From positions 411,088 to 475,087 of the forward strand of contig NZ_FWZU01000005.1 in NCBI RefSeq assembly GCF_900177375.1: a DNA stretch of 64,000 nt, given 5' to 3'. This stretch comes from Desulfovibrio gilichinskyi (lineage in GTDB: Bacteria > Desulfobacterota > Desulfovibrionia > Desulfovibrionales > Desulfovibrionaceae). Position 1 is the first letter of the stretch; each line of letters begins with the position of its first letter. This document shows, in pieces, positions 25,404 through 34,525 of this stretch. The notes below the pieces were generated by a model. That model was not told where the DNA came from. It made no database searches and saw nothing but the letters and a program-made list of their open reading frames with translations. A program made the translations under genes and the position numbers.

Positions 25404-25880
25404 TTAGCTTTGCTTGAGTATTTCTAAAAGGTGTTCCAGAATTTTATGAAGGCTCTGCTGTTTAACACTCATGCGGTCACCGGAGAAAAGAAATTTCTTT
25501 GAATAAGTAGTTCCGTTAACATGCCAGCCCATCCATACTGTTCCGACAGGTTTTTCCGGACTTCCGCCGGTAGGTCCGGCAACACCTGAAAGGGATAAAC
25601 CTATATCAGTTCCGATTGCTCTGCATACTCCTTCGGCCATAGCCCTGACAGTTTGTTCGCTGACAGCTCCATGTTCTTTTATGATTGCTTCGGGAACGTT
25701 TAGAAGGGACATTTTTACTTCATTTGAGTACGCGACAATTGCACCTGAAAACCATGCCGAGCTTCCTGAAAAGTCGGTAAGAGTGGCTGAAACCAGCCCT
25801 CCGGTACATGATTCGGCCGTTGCCATAGTCCATTTTTTGTCAACAAGAATATTTGCGATCTGGGGTACGATATTTTTCAT
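25404..25880 (-). CDS. pncC: Nicotinamide-nucleotide amidase (CinA C-terminal domain)
   Basis: A 158-aa enzyme hydrolysing nicotinamide mononucleotide to nicotinate mononucleotide in the NAD salvage cycle. Motifs TAESCTGG (catalytic Ser), GAIVAYSNEVK, GAVSEQTVRAMAEG and GVAGPTGG match the family. It is the stand-alone form, without the N-terminal CinA domain. It lies between a solute-binding protein (15 bases upstream) and the porin (14 bases downstream). Confidence 0.95.
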   Translation of the reverse strand: MKNIVPQIANILVDKKWTMATAESCTGGLVSATLTDFSGSSAWFSGAIVAYSNEVKMSLLNVPEAIIKEHGAVSEQTVRAMAEGVCRAIGTDIGLSLSGVAGPTGGSPEKPVGTVWMGWHVNGTTYSKKFLFSGDRMSVKQQSLHKILEHLLEILKQS

Positions 25881-25895
25881 GTAAGGAACTTATAC

Positions 25896-26669
25896 TTATT
25901 TTGATGATATTTGAAGGTGTAAAGAGTACAAGCCGGTTTTTATTTCAGTGTTCAACGGGTTTATGAAATCATATTTATCTGAAATTTTTTGGAAAGTTCC
26001 GTCGTGTTTCATTTCTTGAAGAGTTTTAACTATCTGAGGTATCAAACGTGCATGCTTTTTGTGTACGTAAATGTATGAATTATTGACGGCTATAGGGGGT
26101 GACAGCGGGTACACATCGGTTATTCCCAGCTTTTTAAGACAGGCCTCACCTGGAGCCCGTCCGAAAACGCCAATATCAGCTCGTCCTCGTTCCAAAAATA
26201 AAAATAGATTCTCTTCGCTTTTAAGTCTGGTTGCGGACTTTGCGTTGCTAAGCTTTTGGTCACATATTTTCCAACCTTTAATCCAAGCGACGCGGTAAGG
26301 AAGTAAACTTTCCCATCCATCTATTTTGATCTTTTTACTGCGGGAGAAGGCTACGAATATGAGTGCGCTTAAAGGCTCCGGGACCATGATTAAATTCGGG
26401 TAGTCCTTAGAAATTCCCTCAATGCGCATAAAGTTTCCGTCCTGTATGCCTGCATTTGCATTATAGAGAGAGCGTTCAGACGGCATTGCGATAATATTTA
26501 TTTCTATGCCCATGCGCGCAAAACATGTTTTAACAATTTCATTCATTGACTTATATCTATTAAAGTTTTTGTCATCCCCTGTAGTAAAAGTCATGGATCT
26601 ATGTTCTGCATTTGCAACCGGAACGGCCAGAAGGCAGTTTAAAATTATCATTATAGCTATATAACGCAT
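25896..26669 (-). CDS. Periplasmic solute-binding protein, family 3-like
   Basis: A 257-aa exported protein with a signal peptide (about 1-21, cut near ANA). The mature part has the two-lobe pattern of family 3 binding proteins (GRADIGVFGRAP, IYVHKKHARLIPQIVKTLQEMKHDGTFQKISDKY). No permease or ATPase is adjacent, so it may be an orphan receptor or an enzyme-like variant. It opens the minus-strand run that continues with pncC. The ligand is unknown. Confidence 0.8.
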   Translation of the reverse strand: MRYIAIMIILNCLLAVPVANAEHRSMTFTTGDDKNFNRYKSMNEIVKTCFARMGIEINIIAMPSERSLYNANAGIQDGNFMRIEGISKDYPNLIMVPEPLSALIFVAFSRSKKIKIDGWESLLPYRVAWIKGWKICDQKLSNAKSATRLKSEENLFLFLERGRADIGVFGRAPGEACLKKLGITDVYPLSPPIAVNNSYIYVHKKHARLIPQIVKTLQEMKHDGTFQKISDKYDFINPLNTEIKTGLYSLHLQISSK

Positions 26670-26887
26670 AAATTTATTCCTGATTTAGATCTGAGTTATG
26701 CCGATGTGCTTAAAGAATATACTTTAATCATAATTAAAATTTAATTCTGCCGACCTGTTTTCGAAAAATATTGGTAAACTTGCCAGAGAAAGTGATAGGG
26801 CATAGTTAACTTATAATGCTAAATGATACTTTGATTTATAAATTTTATCAATCTGGGTTTACTTTTTTAAGGGTCTAAAAAAAATAA

Positions 26888-27295
26888 ATGAAATTTAAAA
26901 AATATATACATTTTGTCTGGCAAAAACATCAGCACCATTGGAACTGGATACTGGGAAATCTCGGGTTTGGCGTATTGCTGATGGCTTTGTGGAATCGTTC
27001 TATTTTTATGTTTTTAATCTCATTTTGCGGTTTAGGCGGATCGCTTATGGAACTTCCTGATCCTACGCCTCCTTTTACTAAAATAGAAAAAATTCTTGAA
27101 AGCGAAAGAGGCTGGCTTGCTAAACCATGGCGATGGAAAAAGAGATTTCAGCTCTTAGGGATGGTTGTCAGTTTGATTTTTGTATTGGTTGCCTGCTGGG
27201 CCGGAAGTCTTGTATCATTACTTCTGTTCGTCGGGCTTTGTGTTAATGTATGGTGTGTTCATGACAATAAACTTATGGGTATTGATGACTTGTAA
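26888..27295 (+). CDS. Hypothetical integral membrane protein
   Basis: A 135-aa protein that I do not recognise. Hydrophobic helices are at about 23-38, 40-53, 90-108 and 109-125. Aromatic and His residues cluster at the N-terminus (HFVWQKHQHHWNW). A basic Trp-rich loop (LAKPWRWKKRF) lies between helix pairs. It stands alone, ahead of serS. The ribosome site is weak (AAGGG about 14 bases upstream). Confidence 0.65.
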   Translation: MKFKKYIHFVWQKHQHHWNWILGNLGFGVLLMALWNRSIFMFLISFCGLGGSLMELPDPTPPFTKIEKILESERGWLAKPWRWKKRFQLLGMVVSLIFVLVACWAGSLVSLLLFVGLCVNVWCVHDNKLMGIDDL

Positions 27296-27399
27296 TTCAG
27301 GTTTTGTCATTGATGTTTGAAAAATCCCCTTTATTACTGCGCTGACATTGGTTACAGCAAAGGCAATGCCCGATACGGGGAGAATATGAGGAGAATTAA

Positions 27400-28677
27400 A
27401 TGCTCGATTTAAAATTTGTTCGTAGTAATTTGGATGTTGTCCGCGAAAGTTTGAAAAATAGGAATTCCAAGCTGAACGTTGACGAGTTCAGTGAACTTGA
27501 TGATCGCCGCAGAGAGCTTATTCAGGAAGTTGAAGTTCTGAAAGCCGAGCGTAATTCCACTTCCGCTGATGTAGCCAAGCTTAAACGCGAAGGCGGTAGT
27601 ACTGACGAAATTATTGCCCGCATGGGTGAACTTTCCGGCAGAATCAAAGCTCTTGATGAAGATTTAAAAGATATTGAAGCCTCTGAAAATAATTGGCTTG
27701 TATCTGTTCCGAATATTCCTGATGAATCCGTTCCTGTCGGCGCTACTGAAGATGATAACCCTGTCATCAGAGTGTGGGGCGAAAAGCCTGTGTTCGATTT
27801 TGAACCGCGCGAGCATTGGGACCTTGCCGTTGAGCTCGGCGGAGTTGATTTCGAACGAGCTGCAAAGCTTACAGGAGCACGTTTTGCCGTGCTGCGTAAA
27901 TGGGGCGCAAGGCTTGAAAGAGCTTTGACTTCTTTTATGGTCGATATTCAGACCATGGAACACGGCTATACTGAAATTATTCCCCCATATATAGTCAACC
28001 GTGATTCTCTTTACGGTACAGGTCAGCTTCCTAAATTTGCAGAGGATCTGTTTAAGCTTGAGAATTCAGACTACTTCTTGATTCCTACAGCGGAAGTTCC
28101 GCTGACAAATTTGCACAGGGATGAAATTTTGGACGAAGAGGATCTTTCCGTCACCTACTGTGCACCTACTCCTTGCTTCAGATCAGAAGCAGGATCTTAC
28201 GGTAAAGACACAAAAGGACTTATTCGGCAGCACCAGTTCCATAAGGTCGAAATGGTTCGCTTTGCCCATCCCGATAAATCCTTTGAAGATCTTGAACTTA
28301 TGACCTCTCACGCAGAAGAAATTCTTAAGCGTCTTAATCTACATTACAGAGTAATTACCCTCTGTACCGGAGATATCGGATTTGGTGCAAAGAAAACCTA
28401 CGACCTTGAAGTCTGGCTTCCCGGTCAGGATAAGTTTCGTGAGATTTCTTCCTGCTCAAACTGCGGTGACTTTCAGGCTCGCAGAGCTAATATTAAATTT
28501 AAATCAAAAGATTCCAAAAAAGCACAGTTTGTTCATACCCTCAACGGGTCAGGACTTGCTGTCGGACGTACTTTTGTTGCAGTAGTTGAAAACTACCAGC
28601 AGAAAGACGGAACTATTTTGATACCTGACGCTTTGAAGCCTTACATGGGCGGTCTTGAAGTAATTAAGCCTGAATAG
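27400..28677 (+). CDS. serS: Seryl-tRNA synthetase
   Basis: Class II synthetase, 425 aa, the usual size. The N-terminal coiled-coil arm (about 25-105) binds the long variable arm of tRNA-Ser. Class II motif 2 appears as [20 protein letters not shown] followed by HQFHKVEM, and motif 3 as [10 protein letters not shown]. The start is ATG 27400 with GAGGAG 6 bases before it. A strong terminator follows, so it is a single-gene unit. Confidence 0.97.
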   Translation: MLDLKFVRSNLDVVRESLKNRNSKLNVDEFSELDDRRRELIQEVEVLKAERNSTSADVAKLKREGGSTDEIIARMGELSGRIKALDEDLKDIEASENNWLVSVPNIPDESVPVGATEDDNPVIRVWGEKPVFDFEPREHWDLAVELGGVDFERAAKLTGARFAVLRKWGARLERALTSFMVDIQTMEHGYTEIIPPYIVNRDSLYGTGQLPKFAEDLFKLENSDYFLIPTAEVPLTNLHRDEILDEEDLSVTYCAPTPCFRSEAGSYGKDTKGLIRQHQFHKVEMVRFAHPDKSFEDLELMTSHAEEILKRLNLHYRVITLCTGDIGFGAKKTYDLEVWLPGQDKFREISSCSNCGDFQARRANIKFKSKDSKKAQFVHTLNGSGLAVGRTFVAVVENYQQKDGTILIPDALKPYMGGLEVIKPE

Positions 28678-28702
28678 AAATATTTTATCAGTTTTTGATT
28701 GT

Positions 28703-28741
28703 AAAAAAGTCCCTCTTCTTTTTTAGAAGAGGGACTTTTTT
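28703..28741 (+). terminator. Rho-independent terminator of serS
   Basis: A 17-bp inverted repeat (AAAAAAGTCCCTCTTCT and its complement) ends in six T, 26 bases after the serS stop. Confidence 0.92.
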
Positions 28742-28753
28742 AATGGTTTCAAC

Positions 28754-28786
28754 TGTAACGAAATCTTGACACTTCTGTGACGAAAT
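28754..28786 (+). promoter_or_regulatory. Pho box-like array upstream of the ABC transporter operon
   Basis: Three half-sites spaced exactly 11 bases apart: TGTAAC (28754), CTTGAC (28765) and TGTGAC (28776). The period and T-AC core match the array before pstB at 6940-6983. It ends 64 bases before the solute-binding-protein start, so PhoB-type control of the transporter is likely. Confidence 0.65.
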
Positions 28787-28849
28787 TAATTGTGAATTCT
28801 GTTCTAGAAGCATGAGTTTCTAAATTCTTAATTAATTCATGGAGTGAGA

Positions 28850-29821
28850 ATGAGAATTTTTAGTCTGTTATCAATTTTATCTGTGTTGTTTATCTGTTCT
28901 GTTGCATCTGCAGGTAATAGTAAAATAGTGGTTTATACATCACAGCTTGAGCAGGATGCCCAGCAGACTGTTGAGGCTTTTAAAAAAGCAAATCCTGGGA
29001 TTGATGTAGAATGGACACGCACAGGAACGAGTGCGCTGATGAATAAACTTCGCGCTGAATTTACAGCAGAAGCTCCTCGTCCTGACGTGTTGCTGATTGC
29101 TGACATGGTTACGATGGAAGGGCTTAAAAAAGAAGGCCGCCTGCTTGCTTATAAGAATGCACCTGTGAAAGGTTATGACAAAGAGTTGTATGATAAAGAC
29201 GGTAATTATTTCAGTACAAAAATTATCAGTACCGGAATAGTCTATAATGAAAAAGCCCCATTCAAGCCGAAATCCATTAAAGATCTGCTTCGTTCGGAAG
29301 CAAAAAATTTAGTAATTATGCCGAGTCCTTTGTACTCCGGAGCTGCAGCAATTCACATGCATACTATAACTCAAAATCCTGATTTGGGTTGGAAGCTTTA
29401 TGAGAGACTTGCCGCAAACGGAGCCGTAACCAGTAAAGGGAACGGTGGAACGTTCAAGGCCGTAGCCAGTGGTGAAAAGCTTTACGGGTTTGTTATCGAT
29501 TACTTACCTATCCGCAATAAGCTGAAAGGATCACCCGTAACATTTATTATTCCTGAAGAAGGGGCCAGCGCGGTAACTGAACCTGTTGCAATTCTTTCGA
29601 CTGCGAACAATCCTGAAGGAGCAAAGAAATTTGTTGATTTTCTCCTTTCTGATAAAGGGCAGAACCTTGCTTCTAAACAAGGATTCATGCCTGCCAAAAA
29701 AGGAATAACTCCTCCGGAAGGTTTTCCGGAAAAGATTAAACTCATGCCTCTTGATACAGGTAAAGCTCTTGCAAATGATAAAAACAGTAAAAAGAAATTC
29801 GCGAAAGTTTTCGGCGGTTAA
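28850..29821 (+). CDS. ABC transporter solute-binding protein (iron/2-aminoethylphosphonate type)
   Basis: A 323-aa periplasmic binding protein. The signal peptide (about 1-21) ends in SVASA. The mature start, KIVVYTSQLEQDAQQTVEAF, and blocks such as GASAVTEPVAILSTANNPEGAKKFVDFLLS are typical of the family that binds ferric iron or 2-aminoethylphosphonate. I choose ATG 28850 because GGAG is 5 bases upstream; GTG 28844 overlaps it. The Tyr pair that holds iron in FbpA proteins is not evident at its usual place. The Pho box upstream favours a phosphorus compound. It is first in a three-gene operon with permease and ATPase. Confidence 0.85.
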   Translation: MRIFSLLSILSVLFICSVASAGNSKIVVYTSQLEQDAQQTVEAFKKANPGIDVEWTRTGTSALMNKLRAEFTAEAPRPDVLLIADMVTMEGLKKEGRLLAYKNAPVKGYDKELYDKDGNYFSTKIISTGIVYNEKAPFKPKSIKDLLRSEAKNLVIMPSPLYSGAAAIHMHTITQNPDLGWKLYERLAANGAVTSKGNGGTFKAVASGEKLYGFVIDYLPIRNKLKGSPVTFIIPEEGASAVTEPVAILSTANNPEGAKKFVDFLLSDKGQNLASKQGFMPAKKGITPPEGFPEKIKLMPLDTGKALANDKNSKKKFAKVFGG

Positions 29822-29824
29822 GTC

Positions 29825-31546
29825 ATGAAATTAAGTAGTATTGCCCGGTCCGGAATAATTCCGGCCCGGGGGAACGGGCTTAGTCTGTTTATTCCTGTCA
29901 TTTTAGCTGTATGCATTCTTTCGCTTATGCCTACAGTCCGCCTTTTGATCGAAGGAGTTGCTCCTGACGGTGTATGGGGGCTTGGTATTCTGCGTGAAAT
30001 TATAGGTGAACAAAGTACGTGGACAGCTTTAAAGCACACCATGTTTGTCGGGCTTAGCGCAACACTTCTTGCTACATTCGTAGGGTGTGCAATGGGGCTT
30101 CTTATAGGCTTAACCGATATAAGACTCAGGAAGACTCTAACTTTTTGCTTTATGGTGCCCATGATGATTCCACCGCAGATTACAGCTCTTTCGTGGATAC
30201 AGCTCTTCGGTCCATCCAGTGCTTTGCTCAATATGCTTGGAATAGCTCCGGCTCCCGGCACCCCGCATCCCATGTATTCTGCGTGGGGGATAGCCCTTCT
30301 TCTTGGTATTCAGCAGGCTCCGTTGGTATTTCTTTCTCTTAAATCAGGTCTCGCCGCTATGCCGCGTGAAATGGTGGAAGCTGCCCGTACATGCGGAGCC
30401 GGAAAAACGAGAGTGCTTTTGGATATTGTTCTGCCGCTTATGACTCCGGCGTTAACCGTAGGAATGGCTCTGGCATTCGTATCATGCATCGGGAATTTCG
30501 GGATACCTGCGATGCTTGGAATTCCTGCCGGATACACTGTTTTGACAACTTTAATCTATCAAAAGCTCGCGAATTTCGGTCCTGACGTTATTGCAGAGGC
30601 GGCCTCTTTATCTATCTTAGTCAGCCTTTTGGCTTTGTTTGGAGTTCTTTTACAATCTTATGTGCTTTCCCGTAAAGATTTCAGGTTGGTCGGAGCCCCG
30701 TCTGAATCTTTAAAATATAAGCTCGGTAAAAAAAAATGGATTGCTGAAAGCGGATGTTGGATTGTTATTATTCTAATTCTGGTTGTTCCGGTTGCCGCAT
30801 TATTTATTTCATCGTTAATTCCTTCGTATGGAGTGGTCCTTTCTGCAAAAACAATGACTTTTGCTAATTATATAAGCGTCCTTTTTAAACATGATGCAAC
30901 GATACGAGCTTTTATCAACAGCTTTGCCCTCGCAGGTGGAGCTTCACTTATTCTATGTCTTATCGGGATTCCCGTTGGGTACTTCATGGTCTGGCAGCGC
31001 AATTCATTATTGCGTTTTTTAAGCCCGTTGATTGAACTCCCCTATGCTTTGCCGGGAGTTGTCCTTTCGATCGGGTGCATCCTATTATTTATTAAGCCGC
31101 TTCCTGTTATCGGTATCAGTATTTACGGCACAATCTGGATAATTCTTATTGCCTATTTAGCCCGATTTTTGGCTATGGGTTTACGCCCTATTGTCGGCGG
31201 ATTTTTGCAGACAGATGTCGCTATGGAAGAGGCTGCACGGATGTGCGGAGCAGGTTTTGCCCGCAGGATGTACGATATTGTTTTGCCTTTAATTATGCCT
31301 GCCGCTGCAACAGGTGGTTTATTTGTTTTTTTGGCCGCTTTCAATGAGCTTACCGTTTCGGTTCTGCTTTGGAGTTCAGGTTCAGAAACTTTGGGTGTTG
31401 TAATTTATAATATGGATGACAGCGGCAATTCTGTTCTTTCTTCTTCTGTTTCTATTTTAGTCATACTTGCTGTTATTGCACTTATGCTTGTGCTTTCTGC
31501 TATAGGGCGAAAAGCTCCGAAAGGTTCTATCCCGTGGCAGTGCTGA
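29825..31546 (+). CDS. ABC transporter permease with two fused transmembrane domains
   Basis: A 573-aa permease made of two homologous halves, each with about six helices. Each half ends in an EAA-type loop that contacts the ATPase: EAARTCGAGKTRVLLDIVLPL and EEAARMCGAGFARRMYDIVLPL. This fused layout is usual for FbpB/ThiP/AepP-type importers. The start is ATG 29825, three bases after the binding-protein stop. It works with the binding protein upstream and the ATPase at 31602. Confidence 0.93.
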   Translation: MKLSSIARSGIIPARGNGLSLFIPVILAVCILSLMPTVRLLIEGVAPDGVWGLGILREIIGEQSTWTALKHTMFVGLSATLLATFVGCAMGLLIGLTDIRLRKTLTFCFMVPMMIPPQITALSWIQLFGPSSALLNMLGIAPAPGTPHPMYSAWGIALLLGIQQAPLVFLSLKSGLAAMPREMVEAARTCGAGKTRVLLDIVLPLMTPALTVGMALAFVSCIGNFGIPAMLGIPAGYTVLTTLIYQKLANFGPDVIAEAASLSILVSLLALFGVLLQSYVLSRKDFRLVGAPSESLKYKLGKKKWIAESGCWIVIILILVVPVAALFISSLIPSYGVVLSAKTMTFANYISVLFKHDATIRAFINSFALAGGASLILCLIGIPVGYFMVWQRNSLLRFLSPLIELPYALPGVVLSIGCILLFIKPLPVIGISIYGTIWIILIAYLARFLAMGLRPIVGGFLQTDVAMEEAARMCGAGFARRMYDIVLPLIMPAAATGGLFVFLAAFNELTVSVLLWSSGSETLGVVIYNMDDSGNSVLSSSVSILVILAVIALMLVLSAIGRKAPKGSIPWQC

Positions 31547-31601
31547 TCAATATAAAAGTAAATCCGTCTAAATTACGGAGTAAGGTCTATAGGTAATTGT
31601 T

Positions 31602-32669
31602 ATGGCTGAAGTTGTTTTGAAGGATGTTGTGAAAACCTATGGAGAAACTGTTGCTGTAGATTCTGTCTCTCTAACAGTAAAAAACGGTGAACTTCTTGCT
31701 TTGTTAGGTGCTTCCGGTTGCGGTAAAACTACCATACTGCGTATTTTAGCAGGATTTGAGGAAATAGATTCCGGATCAGTCTGTGCCGGGGAAAAGGTTT
31801 TTTCTTCCGGTTCTGTTCACGTGAGCGCAGAAAATCGCAATGTAGGAGTAGTTTTTCAGTCGTATGCGCTTTGGCCGCATATGACAGTTGCAGAAAATGT
31901 TGAGTATCCTTTGAAAGTCGACGGAATTAAGAATGGTAATCGAAAATTAAGGGTGGACGAAGCTCTTGAAACCGTCGGGCTTTCGGGGCGTGGTGAGTGT
32001 CGTCCGGCGGAGCTGTCCGGCGGACAGAGGCAGAGAGTTGCACTCGCAAGATGTTTAGTTATGAAGCCGGACGTCGTTTTGCTTGATGAGCCTCTGGCAA
32101 ATCTTGATGTCCACTTACGCGAATCAATGCTGCATGAATTTAAAGAATTTCATGCCCAAACTGAAGCTACTATGGTTTTTGTCACGCATGACCAGTCAGA
32201 AGCAATGGCTATCGCCGATAGAATTGCTGTAATGGATAGTGGCAGACTTTTGCAGGTTTCGTCACCTTGTGAATTATATGAATGTCCGGCCACAGTACAG
32301 GTTGCACGTTTCATCGGGCGTGGAAGTGTTATACCTGTGAATGTCACCGCTTGCGCAGACGGCAAATGTGAAATTGAACTTGAGGGATATCACGCTAAGG
32401 TCAGGTGTCCGGCAGATACAGCGACAGGGGAATGTTTATGCGCCTTTAAAGGAGAATGGCTGAACTTGGACAATGACGGGCTGCGGTGCTCTGTTGTGCG
32501 TAGTGTTTACAGAGGCGGGCAGACTGCGCTGGAGCTCCGTATTTGTTCTTTGCCTGATAATTGTGATGTTGTTAGATTAAATATATCCGGTTACAAAAAG
32601 ATGAGCCCCGGGGAAACGGTCTGTGTTACTATTGCCGACGGATGGATTTTACCGCTACATTCTCAATAA
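31602..32669 (+). CDS. ABC transporter ATP-binding protein with TOBE domain
   Basis: A 355-aa ATPase powering the importer above. Walker A is GASGCGKTT, the Q loop VVFQSYALWPHMT, the signature ELSGGQRQRVALAR and Walker B VVLLDEPLANLD. The C-terminal third (about 240-355) is a regulatory TOBE-like region rich in Cys (CADGKC, GECLCAF), unusual for the family. The gap from the permease is 55 bases. It converges on the sigma-54 activator with no gap between stop codons and no clear terminator. Confidence 0.92.
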   Translation: MAEVVLKDVVKTYGETVAVDSVSLTVKNGELLALLGASGCGKTTILRILAGFEEIDSGSVCAGEKVFSSGSVHVSAENRNVGVVFQSYALWPHMTVAENVEYPLKVDGIKNGNRKLRVDEALETVGLSGRGECRPAELSGGQRQRVALARCLVMKPDVVLLDEPLANLDVHLRESMLHEFKEFHAQTEATMVFVTHDQSEAMAIADRIAVMDSGRLLQVSSPCELYECPATVQVARFIGRGSVIPVNVTACADGKCEIELEGYHAKVRCPADTATGECLCAFKGEWLNLDNDGLRCSVVRSVYRGGQTALELRICSLPDNCDVVRLNISGYKKMSPGETVCVTIADGWILPLHSQ

Positions 32670-34160
32670 TTACAGATCCAGCCCTGCTTTCTTATAATCA
32701 TTAAGTTTGTTGCGCAGCGTGCGTACTGAAATCCCGAGCAGGTCCGCAGCCTTTGTTCTGTTGCCGCTGGTCTGGTCCAAACTCCGTATTATGAGCTGTT
32801 TTTCCATTTCTGAAATTGTCAAAACTCCTGAGCGCGCGGCTGATTCAGAGCTGAGTTGTGTATTCGCAGTATGGCCGGATTCCGGTGAAGTTCCACTTAG
32901 TTCTGAAGATTCGGATATCGGCTGGAATGATTCTTCAGGCATCCATGCATCAGGGTCATTAAGAAAATGTTTTGAACCGATCGGTCCAGCGCCGGCAAGC
33001 AGTACAGCTCTTTCCATAAGGTTTTGCAGTTCACGTACATTGCCCGGCCATTCGTAGCCAAGGAGCCACTGTCTGGCTTCATCTGAGAAAGCAAGTAGGT
33101 TAAGTCCGTACTCACGGCAGTATTTTTCAACAAAAAAGTTGGCAAGCAGCATAATATCATCGCCGCGCTGAGCAAGTGCCGGAAGTTTTAACGGAATAAC
33201 ATTGAGCCTATAAAAAAGGTCCTGACGGAAAGTTCCCTCTTTGACTGCGCTTTCAATATTGCGGTTGGTTGTGGCGAGTACCCTTACATCTACTTTTACT
33301 GTCTCAACTCCGCCTACCCGGTCTATTTCACCTTCTTGTAAAACTCGCAGCAGTTTTGCTTGAAGTCCCAGTTCCATTTCGGTGATTTCGTCTAGAAGTA
33401 TTGTTCCGCCTGAAGCCAGTTCAAATTTACCGAGTTTGCGGCTTATAGCTCCGGTAAAGGAGCCTTTTTCGTGACCGAAAAGTTCAGATTCCAAAAGATG
33501 CTCTGGGAGGGCTGCACAGTTGATTGCGACAAATGCACGGTCGCTTCGATCTGAATGGTGATGTAAAAATCTGGCAAACATTTCTTTACCGGTACCGGAT
33601 TCACCTGAAATAAGAACAGTAGCTTTTGATTTAGCAACCTGCTTGGCAAGGCTGAGGACCCGCTGCATTGCCGGGTGGTTGCCGATTACCTGATAGCGGC
33701 CCTGTGTTCCGTTGGTATTCTTATTTGCAGGAGCGGCTACTTCGTCAGGCAGCTGGATCGGATGCTTTTTGTCAGGGAGCATCAGTTTGATCTTTTCCCA
33801 TGAAAGCGGCTCAAGCCAATAATCACGAGCACCCAGTTCTAAAAATTTCTGGGCTTCATCCGTTGAACCGTTGCGCGAAAAGATGATTACAGGGGGAAAA
33901 TTTTCAATGTTAACCGCTTCTGCCAAAAGAGCCTGTGCAGAATATCCCTGCATGATCGGTCTTGTAAAAATCAGGCACGGGCTTGATTTTTTAATAAAGT
34001 TTATTGCGCCAGAGAGGTTGTCGGCAAGTCCGGCCTGAAACCCTGCTTCTTTTAGCGGGGAGAAGACTGAAGTAACTGACTGCGGTTCGGCTATGAATAG
34101 TAAAGTATTATCAGGCATGTCTGAACTCATATCTGTAACTGGCAACCTTTTCAACTCCAT
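32670..34160 (-). CDS. Sigma-54-dependent regulator with degenerate receiver
   Basis: A 496-aa NtrC-family activator. The N-terminal receiver fold (about 18-130) lacks its key residues: the Asp site reads LIFTRPIMQG (Arg in place of Asp) and the Lys site reads WLEPLS (Glu in place of Lys). The AAA+ domain (about 155-390) has GESGTGKE, GSFTGA (the sigma-54 contact loop) and TILLDEITEM. The C-terminal Fis helix-turn-helix is NRTKAADLLGISVRTLRNKL. Regulation is therefore likely by binding or by level rather than phosphorylation. It is divergent from the amino-acid transporter at 34526 and convergent with the ABC ATPase. Its start among several ATGs is uncertain. Confidence 0.93.
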   Translation of the reverse strand: MELKRLPVTDMSSDMPDNTLLFIAEPQSVTSVFSPLKEAGFQAGLADNLSGAINFIKKSSPCLIFTRPIMQGYSAQALLAEAVNIENFPPVIIFSRNGSTDEAQKFLELGARDYWLEPLSWEKIKLMLPDKKHPIQLPDEVAAPANKNTNGTQGRYQVIGNHPAMQRVLSLAKQVAKSKATVLISGESGTGKEMFARFLHHHSDRSDRAFVAINCAALPEHLLESELFGHEKGSFTGAISRKLGKFELASGGTILLDEITEMELGLQAKLLRVLQEGEIDRVGGVETVKVDVRVLATTNRNIESAVKEGTFRQDLFYRLNVIPLKLPALAQRGDDIMLLANFFVEKYCREYGLNLLAFSDEARQWLLGYEWPGNVRELQNLMERAVLLAGAGPIGSKHFLNDPDAWMPEESFQPISESSELSGTSPESGHTANTQLSSESAARSGVLTISEMEKQLIIRSLDQTSGNRTKAADLLGISVRTLRNKLNDYKKAGLDL

Positions 34161-34525
34161 AATATTATAGATGGGAATAAAATTGCGTTAAAATGTCAGT
34201 TTTGAGACTTTCAATCGAACTAATGTACCATGTTACTTAAAAAAAGTACAACTGTCCTGCTTATTATCAGGGGTAATTTTAAATAAAGCGTAAAAAAATG
34301 TAATTAAATTTCTTTTTTCGAAATAAACAAATTTGTAAAAAACTGTGATTTTATGAAAAAGTTAGGCAGTATTTGATTATTCAGTATTTTTTTCGGCAAA
34401 TAATTCCTTAAAGCATTATAAAGTGGTGTTGTAACTAAAAATAGCGAGGGGTTGCCGAAAATATTACCATTTGATAATTGCTCAATCTTCTTTCAAGAAC
34501 AAAAAATAAACGGGTTTGTACAAAA
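34161..34525. other. AT-rich divergent intergenic region
   Basis: About 365 bases between the sigma-54 activator and the amino-acid transporter. It must carry both promoters. I looked for a GG-N10-GC sigma-54 element and found none convincing. No ORF or repeat stands out. Confidence 0.6.

Noticed and set aside
29818..30273. A 151-codon minus-strand frame opposite the fused permease
   Set aside because: Shadow of hydrophobic coding sequence; low complexity and no ribosome site.
34161..34525. A sigma-54 promoter between the NtrC-type activator and the transporter
   Set aside because: No GG-N10-GC element with the surrounding consensus was found by eye.
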